From a virus, in IMG/VR virus record IMGVR_UViG_3300046168_000008, positions 1 to 38,247 of that record: a stretch of DNA of 38,247 nucleotides; one strand, given 5' to 3'. The notes beneath the pieces are model-generated. The model was not told where the DNA came from. It worked only from the letters and a program-made list of their open reading frames with translations, and did no database searches. The first letter of the stretch is position 1. Each line of letters starts with the position of its first letter. Made by a program: the position numbers and the translations under genes. Shown piece by piece: positions 31,761 to 38,247 of this stretch.

Positions 31761-33641
31761 ATGCCAACCACGTACGTAGATTATACAGCAACAGCAGCAC
31801 AAACTGACTTTGCTTTTACCTTTCCATATTTAGAAGACGAACACGTAGTTGTTGAGATAGACGGTGTACAGAAAACACTGACCACTGACTACACTATCGT
31901 AACTTCTCCGTCCACTAAGATTGTACTTACTTCAGGAGCTACTGCCGGACAGGTTGTTAGAGTACGTCGTAAGAGTCAACCCGGTACAGACCTTGTAGAC
32001 TTTGAGAACGGATCAGTCTTAACGGAGTCAGAACTAGACAGAGCGTATCTGCACAATCGTTATCTAAACGAAGAGATAGGCGAACTAAACGATGCGTCGT
32101 TGCAGAAGGAAGCTGGAGGCACAGACTGGGATGCTGGTGGTAGTAAGATCAAGAATGTAGGCACTCCTACTCTTACCGCTGATGCTACAACAAAACAATA
32201 CGTAGACGATAAAGTAAACCAAGTATCTAGTGGTGCGTCTGCTCCTCCTACTAAGTGGGTATTTACTGGAACAGCTGGTGCTAACACAACATACAGTGTT
32301 ACAGATGCTGAAGTAAACGGAGATACAGCTTACGATGTCAGCATTGACGGATCAGTTATTGAACCAACAACAGACTATACAGTAAACCCAGACACTGATA
32401 CCCTTACTATTGTCAGTACTCTTTCAGGTGGCGAGGACATCGTAGTTATTGAACGTGGCTTTGGTGTGGCGATTACAGGTACAATCGGAGCGGATCAGTT
32501 ACAAAGCAACGCTGTTACTACTGCTAAACTTGCTGACCATTCAGTAACTGCTGTAAAGATTAGTAACACTGATTCTAAATTTAATGTACAGACGGATGGT
32601 AAAGTCGGTATTGGGACTACGAGTCCTAATACCAAGCTTAGTGTTTTTAGTGCGAGTGCAGCTTCAAGCGTAATGAGAGTTGCACGTTCGACATCTCCTG
32701 CCAATCAATCAAGTTATCTTTTTAATATTACGGAAGAATCGGATAGTCACTCAACGCTTGATATGCAAGCAGCTAATGGGATTTCAGCTATACGGATGAG
32801 AACTAGCGGTGATACCTATTTTAATGGAGGCAACGTCGGTATTGGAACGGATAGTCCTGCTGCAAAGTTAGAAGTAAACGCAGGAAGCATTGGTACAGAT
32901 GTACATACTATTCGAATGGATAGTGATTCAGGTGGGGCATATAATATAATTTGCAGCAACGCATCTATTGAGCAACCTACATGGAGACATCAAACAGGAA
33001 TTGGTGAGGATTTACAATTTATAACATCAGGCTCTAGCAATACTAATTTACACATCGACTCAAACGGCAGTGTTGGTATAGGTACAGGATCACCCTCAGC
33101 ACCCCTTGAAGTTTCCTCCACAACAGGTGGTGTAGTTTTCCCTAGATTAACAACGACCCAAAGAGATGCAATCAGTAGTCCGACTGACGGAGAAACTATT
33201 TTTAATAGCACCACTAATCAACTTGAATCTTACAATGGAACTAGCTGGGGAGCAGCGGGTAGCGGTGGTGTCTCAAAGTACGACTCTGGGTGGGTAACAA
33301 CCGATGGCACAACCACAGTAGCAAACAGTGCTACCCTTACTTTTACACACGGCTTGAGTACATCTGCTATAAACGCACAACTTTGGGTATCGGGTGCATC
33401 TGACGGTTCTAACCCCTACCTGATGGATATTCAGGACTCCTTCCAAGATACGAATATGGTTGGTGCAGGAATTACCAATATCACATCCACACAGGTAACC
33501 ATTCAATTTGGAAATAGTGGATACATCTACATGAACAGTAGCGGTCAGAATGCCACAACAACAACAAATGGGCATAACGCAGCTGCTACGGGTTTTGTTC
33601 CTTTTACTAGCAAGTATATACGTGTAGTAGCTATAGGATAA
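31761..33641 (+). CDS. Tail fibre protein (T7 gp17-like N-terminus), 626 aa
   Basis: The N-terminal segment (YVDYTATAAQTDFAFTFPYLEDEHVVVEIDGVQKTLTTDY) is the T7 tail-fibre attachment domain that fixes fibres to the nozzle. The shaft holds three spaced VGIGTxSP units (KVGIGTTSPNTKLSV, NVGIGTDSPAAKLEV, SVGIGTGSPSAPLEV), a pattern known from phage fibre shafts. The C-terminal 130 residues are probably the receptor-binding tip. No S74 chaperone domain is seen. The LamG gene at 14665 may add binding. Confidence 0.92.
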   Translation: MPTTYVDYTATAAQTDFAFTFPYLEDEHVVVEIDGVQKTLTTDYTIVTSPSTKIVLTSGATAGQVVRVRRKSQPGTDLVDFENGSVLTESELDRAYLHNRYLNEEIGELNDASLQKEAGGTDWDAGGSKIKNVGTPTLTADATTKQYVDDKVNQVSSGASAPPTKWVFTGTAGANTTYSVTDAEVNGDTAYDVSIDGSVIEPTTDYTVNPDTDTLTIVSTLSGGEDIVVIERGFGVAITGTIGADQLQSNAVTTAKLADHSVTAVKISNTDSKFNVQTDGKVGIGTTSPNTKLSVFSASAASSVMRVARSTSPANQSSYLFNITEESDSHSTLDMQAANGISAIRMRTSGDTYFNGGNVGIGTDSPAAKLEVNAGSIGTDVHTIRMDSDSGGAYNIICSNASIEQPTWRHQTGIGEDLQFITSGSSNTNLHIDSNGSVGIGTGSPSAPLEVSSTTGGVVFPRLTTTQRDAISSPTDGETIFNSTTNQLESYNGTSWGAAGSGGVSKYDSGWVTTDGTTTVANSATLTFTHGLSTSAINAQLWVSGASDGSNPYLMDIQDSFQDTNMVGAGITNITSTQVTIQFGNSGYIYMNSSGQNATTTTNGHNAAATGFVPFTSKYIRVVAIG

Positions 33642-33643
33642 CG

Positions 33644-33895
33644 ATGACTGAATCCGTCTCACACTTCCTCGACTCTGCCCTTGCCATCGTTCTTGGTGTT
33701 ATCGGGTGGATGATTAAAAAACTTACAGATCGATTGGAGAATGACGAGAGACGTTTAACCAAAATAGAAGTAGAACTGGCTGCACAACGTGAACGGGATA
33801 CTGCTGTTGAGAATCGTATGACGGGTCTTGAGAGTAGTGTTAAAGAGATTAGCCATAAACTAGACCGCATGATGGAGATGTTGATGAAACGATGA
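33644..33895 (+). CDS. Membrane-anchored coiled-coil protein, 83 aa
   Basis: One hydrophobic segment (about residues 11-24, ALAIVLGVIGWMIKKL), then a long charged coiled coil (RLENDERRLTKIEVELAAQRERD...KEISHKLDRMMEML). It lies behind the tail fibre, where T7-like phages carry lysis genes. Membrane plus coiled coil could suit an i-spanin or holin-type protein; the Lys pair after the span leaves the topology unclear. Confidence 0.65.
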   Translation: MTESVSHFLDSALAIVLGVIGWMIKKLTDRLENDERRLTKIEVELAAQRERDTAVENRMTGLESSVKEISHKLDRMMEMLMKR

Positions 33896-34026
33896 AAAAA
33901 GGATTATACTATAACATGAACAGACGTAAACGCTTAGGCATCAGCCGTAAGAAAAGCGAGTCTACTGTATCACCTAAAGCGTACGCTAATATGAAGCGTG
34001 GGTTTCCTAAGAAGAAAGGGAAATAA
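33892..34026 (+). CDS. Very basic small protein, 44 aa
   Basis: Starts in the stop of the previous gene (ATGA). MKKGLYYNMNRRKRLGISRK and a Lys-rich end (KRGFPKKKGK). I recognise this type as a common small basic protein beside terminase genes in marine phages; function unknown, possibly DNA packaging or virion DNA binding. Confidence 0.65.
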   Translation: MKKGLYYNMNRRKRLGISRKKSESTVSPKAYANMKRGFPKKKGK

Positions 34027-34028
34027 CT

Positions 34029-34130
34029 ATGCCGTACGGAACTGGAACTTATGGATCACAAGTTGGTCGTCCACCTAAGAAACAAAAGATGAAACGTCGT
34101 AAGGGTTTGATGATTAAGAAAGATAAGTGA
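34029..34130 (+). CDS. Very basic small protein, 33 aa
   Basis: MPYGTGTYGSQVGRPPKKQK followed by Lys and Arg-rich residues to the end. The MPYGxGTYGSxVGRPP start is a recurring phage small-protein type. The stop overlaps the next gene's GTG start. Possibly virion DNA-binding; unknown. Confidence 0.6.
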   Translation: MPYGTGTYGSQVGRPPKKQKMKRRKGLMIKKDK

Positions 34131-34363
34131 GTGTATCGTTATCTATAGGTAGAGGTGAGAAGTCCCGTAAGGGGGGACTCACTAAGAAGGGTCGAGACAA
34201 ATATAACAAAGCTACAGGGTCTAACCTGAAAGCTCCTCAACCCGGTGGTGGCCCTCGTAAGCGTTCTTTCTGTGCTCGTATGAGTGGTAACAAAGGCCCG
34301 ATGAAAGACAGCAAAGGTCGTCCTACCCGTAAAGCGTTAGCGTTAAGAAGGTGGAAGTGCTGA
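34127..34363 (+). CDS. Basic phage protein (DUF6321-like), 78 aa
   Basis: GTG start in the stop of the previous gene. The pattern SRKGGLTKKGRDKYNKATGSNL...KRSFCARMSGNKGPMKDSKGRPTRKALALRRWKC with paired Cys matches a small viral protein family (DUF6321-type, from memory). Very basic; could bind DNA in the virion or help packaging. Confidence 0.7.
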   Translation: MSVSLSIGRGEKSRKGGLTKKGRDKYNKATGSNLKAPQPGGGPRKRSFCARMSGNKGPMKDSKGRPTRKALALRRWKC

Positions 34364-34366
34364 CGG

Positions 34367-34549
34367 ATGGCTAAACCTTTTCGCAGAGCCAGACCCCGTC
34401 CTAATCCTTTATTCTTTCAAGCAAGGACTCTATCAGCTACCAGCGGAAGTGGTGGAGGTAGCACTGCTGATGTAGAAGTATCTATTGCGACTTTAAAGAC
34501 ACGATTGATTGCGTTAGAGTCAATAAAGGCGTTAGAATTTGAAGAGTAA
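34367..34549 (+). CDS. Small hypothetical protein, 60 aa
   Basis: Basic Arg and Pro-rich start (FRRARPRPNPLFF), Gly/Ser linker, then a helical acidic end (LKTRLIALESIKALEFEE). Four basic-type genes in a row here suggest a packaging or DNA-condensing module; unproven. Confidence 0.6.
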   Translation: MAKPFRRARPRPNPLFFQARTLSATSGSGGGSTADVEVSIATLKTRLIALESIKALEFEE

Positions 34550-34555
34550 CAATTT

Positions 34556-34813
34556 ATGAAAGATCACGTAGAAGGAGCTAAACTAGCAGACAGTTATACT
34601 GAACTGTGTAAGGGTGCAGTCGGGTACATGAAAGCGATGGAGGAGTACAACCCAGCACTAATGAATACTGTGGGTAAGTGGTTGAAAGATAACAACATAA
34701 CCGTTGACAGCCGTAGTGGTACTCCTATGGATAGTTTAGCTAACGATTTTAAAACCCTACCTTTCAGTGAAGAAGAAACACCAAGAGATACCACCGCCTC
34801 TGCGGGACTTTAG
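34556..34813 (+). CDS. terS: Terminase small subunit (T7 gp18-like), 85 aa
   Basis: Size near T7 gp18 (89 aa), directly before the large subunit. Segments such as LADSYTELCKGAVGYMKAM and NTVGKWLKDNNITV fit the family. It would recognise concatemer DNA and start packaging at the terminal repeat. The 3' end overlaps the large subunit start by 47 bases. Confidence 0.82.
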   Translation: MKDHVEGAKLADSYTELCKGAVGYMKAMEEYNPALMNTVGKWLKDNNITVDSRSGTPMDSLANDFKTLPFSEEETPRDTTASAGL

Positions 34814-36455
34814 AAACTTTCTGTACTTAGTATGGAAACATCTTAACCTACCAGACCCGACAGAATTACAGTACGATATTGCTGACTATATGCAGCACGG
34901 CCCTAAGCGGTCAACCATCATGGCGTTTCGTGGTGTTGGTAAGAGCTGGATTTGTAGTGCGTATGTAGTACATCAGCTGTTGCTAGACCCAACAAAGAAC
35001 GTACTCGTTGTATCCGCTTCTAAGAATCGTGCTGATGATTTCTCTACGTTTACGTTAAAGATCATACACGATATACCCATCCTTAAACAACTGAAACCAA
35101 CAGAGCACCAACGGTTCAGTAAGATCGCTTTTGATGTAGGCCCTGCTCCCGCCTCACACGCCCCCTCCGTTAAGTCCCTTGGTATATCATCCCAGTTAAC
35201 AGGTAGCCGTGCTGATATAATCGTAGCTGACGACGTAGAAGTCCCTAACAACTCCGCTACCCAAGGTATGCGGGATAAACTAGATGAACAAGTAAAAGAG
35301 TTTGAAGCGATCCTTAAACCACTCGATTCGTCCCGTGTGTTATTCCTTGGTACTCCTCAGTGTGAAGATAGTATCTATAACAAACTACGAGAAAGAGGCT
35401 ACAACGCCCGTATATGGCCTTCGGAGTATCCGGATGAGTCAGAAGTAATATCAAACTACGGAGGCGATCTAGCACCCCTTATAGCGGATAATATAGACGA
35501 AACAACAGTAAGTACCACTACAGAACCTCTACGGTTTACTGATATAGACTTAGAAGAACGTAAGATGTCGTACGGTCGTACCGGGTACGCTCTACAGTTC
35601 ATGTTGAATCCTAAGCTATCCGATGCTGATAGATACCCTTTAAAGATTAACGATCTGATCATCATGGACGTAGACGTGGATACAGCTCCGGAGAAAGTCC
35701 TGTGGTCGTCTGATCCAGATCAAGCAGATAGAACACTACCTAACGTGGGTCTCAGTGGGGATCGCTATAAACGTCCAGCTAAGACTGTCGGGGGTAACGT
35801 ACCCTATACAGGCTCTGTACTATCCATTGACCCGTCTGGTCGTGGTAAGGATGAAACAGGGTACGCTGTCGTCAAGATGCTTAACGGTCAACTGTTTGTA
35901 CCCGATGCTGGTGGTATCCGTGGTGGTTATGACGAGGTAACACTAAAACGTCTCGTCTCTATAGCCAAGGATAACAAAGTTAACAAAGTAGTTATAGAGT
36001 CTAACTTTGGTGACGGTATGTTTATGGAACTGATTAAACCGTTGTTTCGTACTACGTACCCAGTAACCATAGAAGAGGTAAGACATAACAAACAAAAAGA
36101 ACTACGTATTGTTGATGTTATGGAACCTGTACTAAACTCTCATCGTCTTATCTTTGATCCCAGTGTTATTAATGACGACTATAAGAGTGCTCTAACCTAT
36201 CCTATAGAACAACAAACTAGGTACATGCTTATGTATCAACTATCACGAATAACACGTGATAAAGGTTCACTGGCTCATGATGACCGTCTTGACGCTTTAT
36301 CAATAGCGATTGGTTATTGGGTGCAGCAGATGGCTGCTGACGTTAACCAAAACATGATTGATAGAAAACAAGAACTGTTAGATCAAGAGTTAGAAACATT
36401 TGTTGACAGCTTCCATAAAAGAGGTAAACGTAGTCGTTCTTTTTTATGGTCATGA
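34767..36455 (+). CDS. terL: Terminase large subunit (T7 gp19-like), 562 aa
   Basis: Packaging motor and nuclease. ATPase: Walker A FRGVGKSW (Lys59), Walker B IIVADDVE (Asp155, Asp156). Nuclease domain starts with LSIDPSGRGKDETGY (Asp355), with later AHDDRLDALSIA. T7 gp19 has 586 aa. GTG start; overlaps the small subunit, a usual coupling. Acts at the terminal repeat boundary. Confidence 0.95.
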   Translation: MKKKHQEIPPPLRDFRNFLYLVWKHLNLPDPTELQYDIADYMQHGPKRSTIMAFRGVGKSWICSAYVVHQLLLDPTKNVLVVSASKNRADDFSTFTLKIIHDIPILKQLKPTEHQRFSKIAFDVGPAPASHAPSVKSLGISSQLTGSRADIIVADDVEVPNNSATQGMRDKLDEQVKEFEAILKPLDSSRVLFLGTPQCEDSIYNKLRERGYNARIWPSEYPDESEVISNYGGDLAPLIADNIDETTVSTTTEPLRFTDIDLEERKMSYGRTGYALQFMLNPKLSDADRYPLKINDLIIMDVDVDTAPEKVLWSSDPDQADRTLPNVGLSGDRYKRPAKTVGGNVPYTGSVLSIDPSGRGKDETGYAVVKMLNGQLFVPDAGGIRGGYDEVTLKRLVSIAKDNKVNKVVIESNFGDGMFMELIKPLFRTTYPVTIEEVRHNKQKELRIVDVMEPVLNSHRLIFDPSVINDDYKSALTYPIEQQTRYMLMYQLSRITRDKGSLAHDDRLDALSIAIGYWVQQMAADVNQNMIDRKQELLDQELETFVDSFHKRGKRSRSFLWS

Positions 36456-37219
36456 TAAGAGTAGTAGATTTATTTTGTGGTATGGGTGGATTCTCTAAAG
36501 GAATGCAAAACGCTGGTTGTACAATCGTTGCTGGTGTTGATTTAAATAAACAAGCATTAGAGTCGTATCAATTAAACTTTCCTAACGCTAAAGCTATACA
36601 CGCTGATATAACAAAGTTAACGTTAAACGATCTACCTGAACACGATCTGTTAATAGGGTCGCCTCCTTGTCAAAAGTTTAGTCAAGCAAACTACTACGAC
36701 AGAACTAACAACAAAGAGCTTATAGACGCGTTTAAACGATTAGCTGTTAAGGAATGGGTATGGGAGAATGTTGTAGGTGCTAAACACGGTGAAGAAGGAG
36801 TAACACTAGATGCTCAAGACTTTGGAGTAGCACAACGACGTAAGCGTTTCTTTAGTGCTAGTTTTAACATTAACAACATACCTACTAATAACAACAAAGT
36901 CACCATTAGGGATGTTATAACAAATATTGAAGGAGAAGGACTACTAGACGGTTTTAACAGCACTGTTTACTCTTTAGATAATGTTTGTCCTACAATACGA
37001 CGTATACCGTTAAAATGGTATGATGGTAGACCTATGAGTAAACCATTTAGATTTACAGGTTTTACACACCTTACCATAGAAGATCATCTAACTCTTATGG
37101 GGTTTGATAAGGACTGGATGATAACAGGTGGTAAGACTGCTAAAATGTTACAGATAGGAAACGCTGTTGTACCCTCTGTTGCAGAAGCTCTCGCTAACGC
37201 TCTACCTTCTTTAGGATAA
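36452..37219 (+). CDS. DNA (cytosine-5) methyltransferase, 255 aa
   Basis: Motif I DLFCGMGGFS near the start, motif IV GSPPCQ with catalytic Cys73, motif VI WENV, motif VIII QRRKRFF and motif X QIGNAVVPS. ATG 36452 overlaps the terminase stop (ATGA) and is preferred over ATG 36446, which would add two residues. The target-recognition part between VIII and X is short (total 255 aa; usual enzymes are 300-400), so specificity is uncertain. It may protect phage DNA from host restriction. Rare in the T7 group at this place. Confidence 0.92.
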   Translation: MIRVVDLFCGMGGFSKGMQNAGCTIVAGVDLNKQALESYQLNFPNAKAIHADITKLTLNDLPEHDLLIGSPPCQKFSQANYYDRTNNKELIDAFKRLAVKEWVWENVVGAKHGEEGVTLDAQDFGVAQRRKRFFSASFNINNIPTNNNKVTIRDVITNIEGEGLLDGFNSTVYSLDNVCPTIRRIPLKWYDGRPMSKPFRFTGFTHLTIEDHLTLMGFDKDWMITGGKTAKMLQIGNAVVPSVAEALANALPSLG

Positions 37220-37474
37220 CAAACTCTTTAGTAGCATCTATATCTCTCTGTTATAACTGTGTTTTTGTAGTTAGTACAGATACAGGATTATTTATAATCA
37301 CACCTATCCTTAAATACTGTTGAAACAATATGACGACTATAGGATAAAAGCGTGTGAAGTCTTTCAGGAGCTTTTACAATAACTGATTATAACGACGACG
37401 ATTATAGACGTCATTCGTTGTTAGTTGTCCTAATGAAAAGCTATAGACGATAAATGTGTTTCTGTTATAAAGCA

Positions 37475-37495
37475 CTCTCACTAAAGCCGTGAGGG
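37475..37495 (+). promoter_or_regulatory. Hairpin with T3-promoter-like core
   Basis: Arms CTCTCAC (37475-37481) and GTGAGGG (37489-37495) enclose TAAAGCC. The TCACTAAAG part equals the initiation core of the T3 RNA polymerase promoter (ACCCTCACTAAAGGG), but the sequences beyond the core differ. It is either a phage promoter, an RNA hairpin, or both; no T-run follows for a terminator. Confidence 0.4.
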
Positions 37496-37546
37496 GCTAG
37501 TATAACAACATAGAGCCTAGACAGGTTGGGTGTCAATAGTAGAGTT

Positions 37547-37573
37547 GTAAGTCGTTGTTATTGAGTACTTTAT
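37547..37573. repeat. Terminal dyad-type element, copy E
   Basis: GTAAGTCGTTGTTATT with ACTTTAT after a 14-base centre, an imperfect member of the family at 84, 151, 481, 581 and 38082. Confidence 0.5.
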
Positions 37574-37601
37574 GAACCGTGACAAAACGACGCTTGAAGA
37601 T

Positions 37602-37615
37602 TGTAACAATATAAC
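37602..37615 (+). promoter_or_regulatory. Variant of late 14-mer
   Basis: TGTAACAATATAAC, differing at two bases from AGTAATAATATAAC (13598 and 31744), 17 bases before the last gene. Candidate leader or promoter. Confidence 0.3.
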
Positions 37616-37632
37616 GTACACTATTTCATGTT

Positions 37633-37833
37633 ATGGATATGAACCATCAAGTCGATTCTTTTACGTTCGATCTGGACAATTTAATACGACGATACCAGAT
37701 AGAATATGACCTGTCAGATCAAGCATTGGTCGGAGCGTTGGAGCTAGTAAAACTCACGATTCTGACCGATTCTGACATACTTTTTAGCCCCGAAGATGTA
37801 GACGAAGACGACGAAATTAGTCCGCACTTTTGA
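37633..37833 (+). CDS. Small hypothetical protein, 66 aa
   Basis: Acidic protein; central phrase DLDNLIRRYQIEYDLSDQALVGALELVKL resembles small phage proteins of unknown function that I recall with a similar DLDNL...Y...YDxxxxQxxGxLE pattern. Last gene before the right terminal repeat. Start could be the ATG at 37639. No function can be given. Confidence 0.6.
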   Translation: MDMNHQVDSFTFDLDNLIRRYQIEYDLSDQALVGALELVKLTILTDSDILFSPEDVDEDDEISPHF

Positions 37834-37931
37834 CTCGCTAACGCTCCTCATCGCACTTACTCGCTACGCTCGATAACGCTGCTCTTCTAGTCGGTCACGT
37901 TGTAAAAATGGTGAAAAAATCTGAGCGGCTT
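37834..37931. other. Non-coding spacer before right terminal repeat
   Basis: About 98 bases rich in TCGCTAACGCTC-like words (tcgctaacgctcctcatcgc, then ctcgctacgctcgataacgc). Part of this resembles the left flank at about 337-355 (cgctccgctctcatcgtc). Possibly a right-flank counterpart of terminal processing signals. No gene. Confidence 0.4.
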
Positions 37932-38247
37932 ACGCTATATACGCGGACATAAATTACCCCGTGGCTACCCTATGTTTTTTTCTACCGGGAGGGAGTACTT
38001 GCAAAAGTTGTTTCGTAAGTCGTTGATTACCAACAAGGTTCGTGCAATATTGATTATGTCTAATTTACACGAGTAAAGCAGATAAGTCGTTGATTGTTAG
38101 GCACTTATGATGTTTTCGTTATTGCAATTTAGTTGCATTAAGCCATTTATCCAGTAGCTTTCGCAAATCAACAGATCAGCCGTTGCAATTGCGTCAAGGG
38201 TTGCTCGTTTCGTATCGTTTCATCTTGATGTGTTGATATGTATTTTT
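37932..38247. repeat. Right direct terminal repeat (316 bp)
   Basis: Second copy of the first 316 bases; identical except eight mismatches within 38088-38102. It runs to the window end, so its full extent equals the left copy or more. Confidence 0.9.
38082..38108. repeat. Inverted-repeat dyad, copy F, with variable centre
   Basis: ATAAGT (38082-38087) and ACTTAT (38103-38108), centre CGTTGATTGTTAGGC. Arms equal those of copy B (151-177); the centre differs at 8 of 15 bases. Confidence 0.6.

Larger units (their letters stand above)
37220..37632. other. Non-coding region after methyltransferase
   Basis: About 410 bases with no supported gene. Holds a TATCCT...AGGATA dyad, two ATAGGATAAA/ATAGACGATAAA-like sites, a hairpin with T3-promoter-like core (37475-37495), a terminal-type dyad half-site (37547) and a late 14-mer variant (37602-37615). 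Likely regulatory or concatemer-related. Confidence 0.55.

Noticed and set aside
34170-34190. ACTCACTAAGAAGGG resembling a T3 promoter
   Set aside because: Within the coding sequence of the basic DUF6321-like protein and explained by its codons (GLTKKG).
37682-37690. TAATACGAC, equal to the T7 promoter recognition half
   Set aside because: Lies inside a likely gene and the following bases do not match the initiation part; a 9-base match is plausible by chance.
37572-37709. 45-codon frame overlapping the last gene
   Set aside because: Different frame from the more protein-like 66-aa gene, no ribosome site, composition not convincing.

Overview
The window looks like one complete or nearly complete genome of a T7-like podovirus (Autographiviridae: single-subunit RNA polymerase, T7 gene order). 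All genes read on the + strand. The two ends carry the same 316-base sequence (1-316 and 37932-38247), as expected for direct terminal repeats on linear virion DNA. The proteins resemble those of marine T7-like phages rather than T7 itself. The host is probably Gram-negative: two proteins carry lipobox-type signals, and one of them is built like a unimolecular spanin that would link outer and inner membranes. No integrase, tRNA or CRISPR was seen. The host cannot be named from this sequence.

Layout. 1-701 is non-coding: left terminal repeat, a 10-base tandem repeat, several GTAAGT...ACTTAC dyads and a DnaA-box match. 702-4488 is an early region of about 16 small, tightly overlapped genes. Four of these genes share an identical 15-base leader element in place of a Shine-Dalgarno site. 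Others encode a tiny lipoprotein, a CxxC zinc-ribbon protein, a stand-alone DnaA domain IV-like protein and a 23-residue membrane peptide. 4472-13161 is the transcription, replication and nucleotide block: RNA polymerase, ssDNA-binding protein, endonuclease I, primase-helicase, HNH nuclease, family A DNA polymerase, a PD-(D/E)XK-like nuclease, 5'-3' exonuclease and a dATP/dGTP diphosphohydrolase-like protein. 13180-16283 holds small and surface-type proteins, including a double LamG-like (jelly-roll) protein placed before the portal.

16289-33641 is the virion block in T7 order: portal, scaffold, a lysis-like membrane pair, capsid, a terminator-like hairpin, tail tubes A and B, internal virion proteins and tail fibre. 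33644-36455 holds a membrane coiled-coil protein, three very basic small proteins, and the small and large terminase. 36452-37219 is a DNA cytosine-C5 methyltransferase, followed by about 410 non-coding bases, one last small gene and the right terminal repeat.

How it works together. By T7 logic (inference), host polymerase would transcribe the left small genes and the phage polymerase; the phage polymerase would then drive replication and virion genes. Endonuclease I and the exonuclease would degrade host DNA to feed the polymerase. Terminase would cut concatemers at the terminal repeats. No endolysin, amidase or virion transglycosylase was recognised, so the peptidoglycan-cutting step of lysis and entry is unexplained. 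The most unusual points are the iterated dyads and DnaA box near the ends together with a DnaA domain IV-like protein, the mismatch patch confined to one dyad of the terminal repeat, the repeated leader element, the u-spanin-like gene inside the capsid operon, and the double LamG protein.
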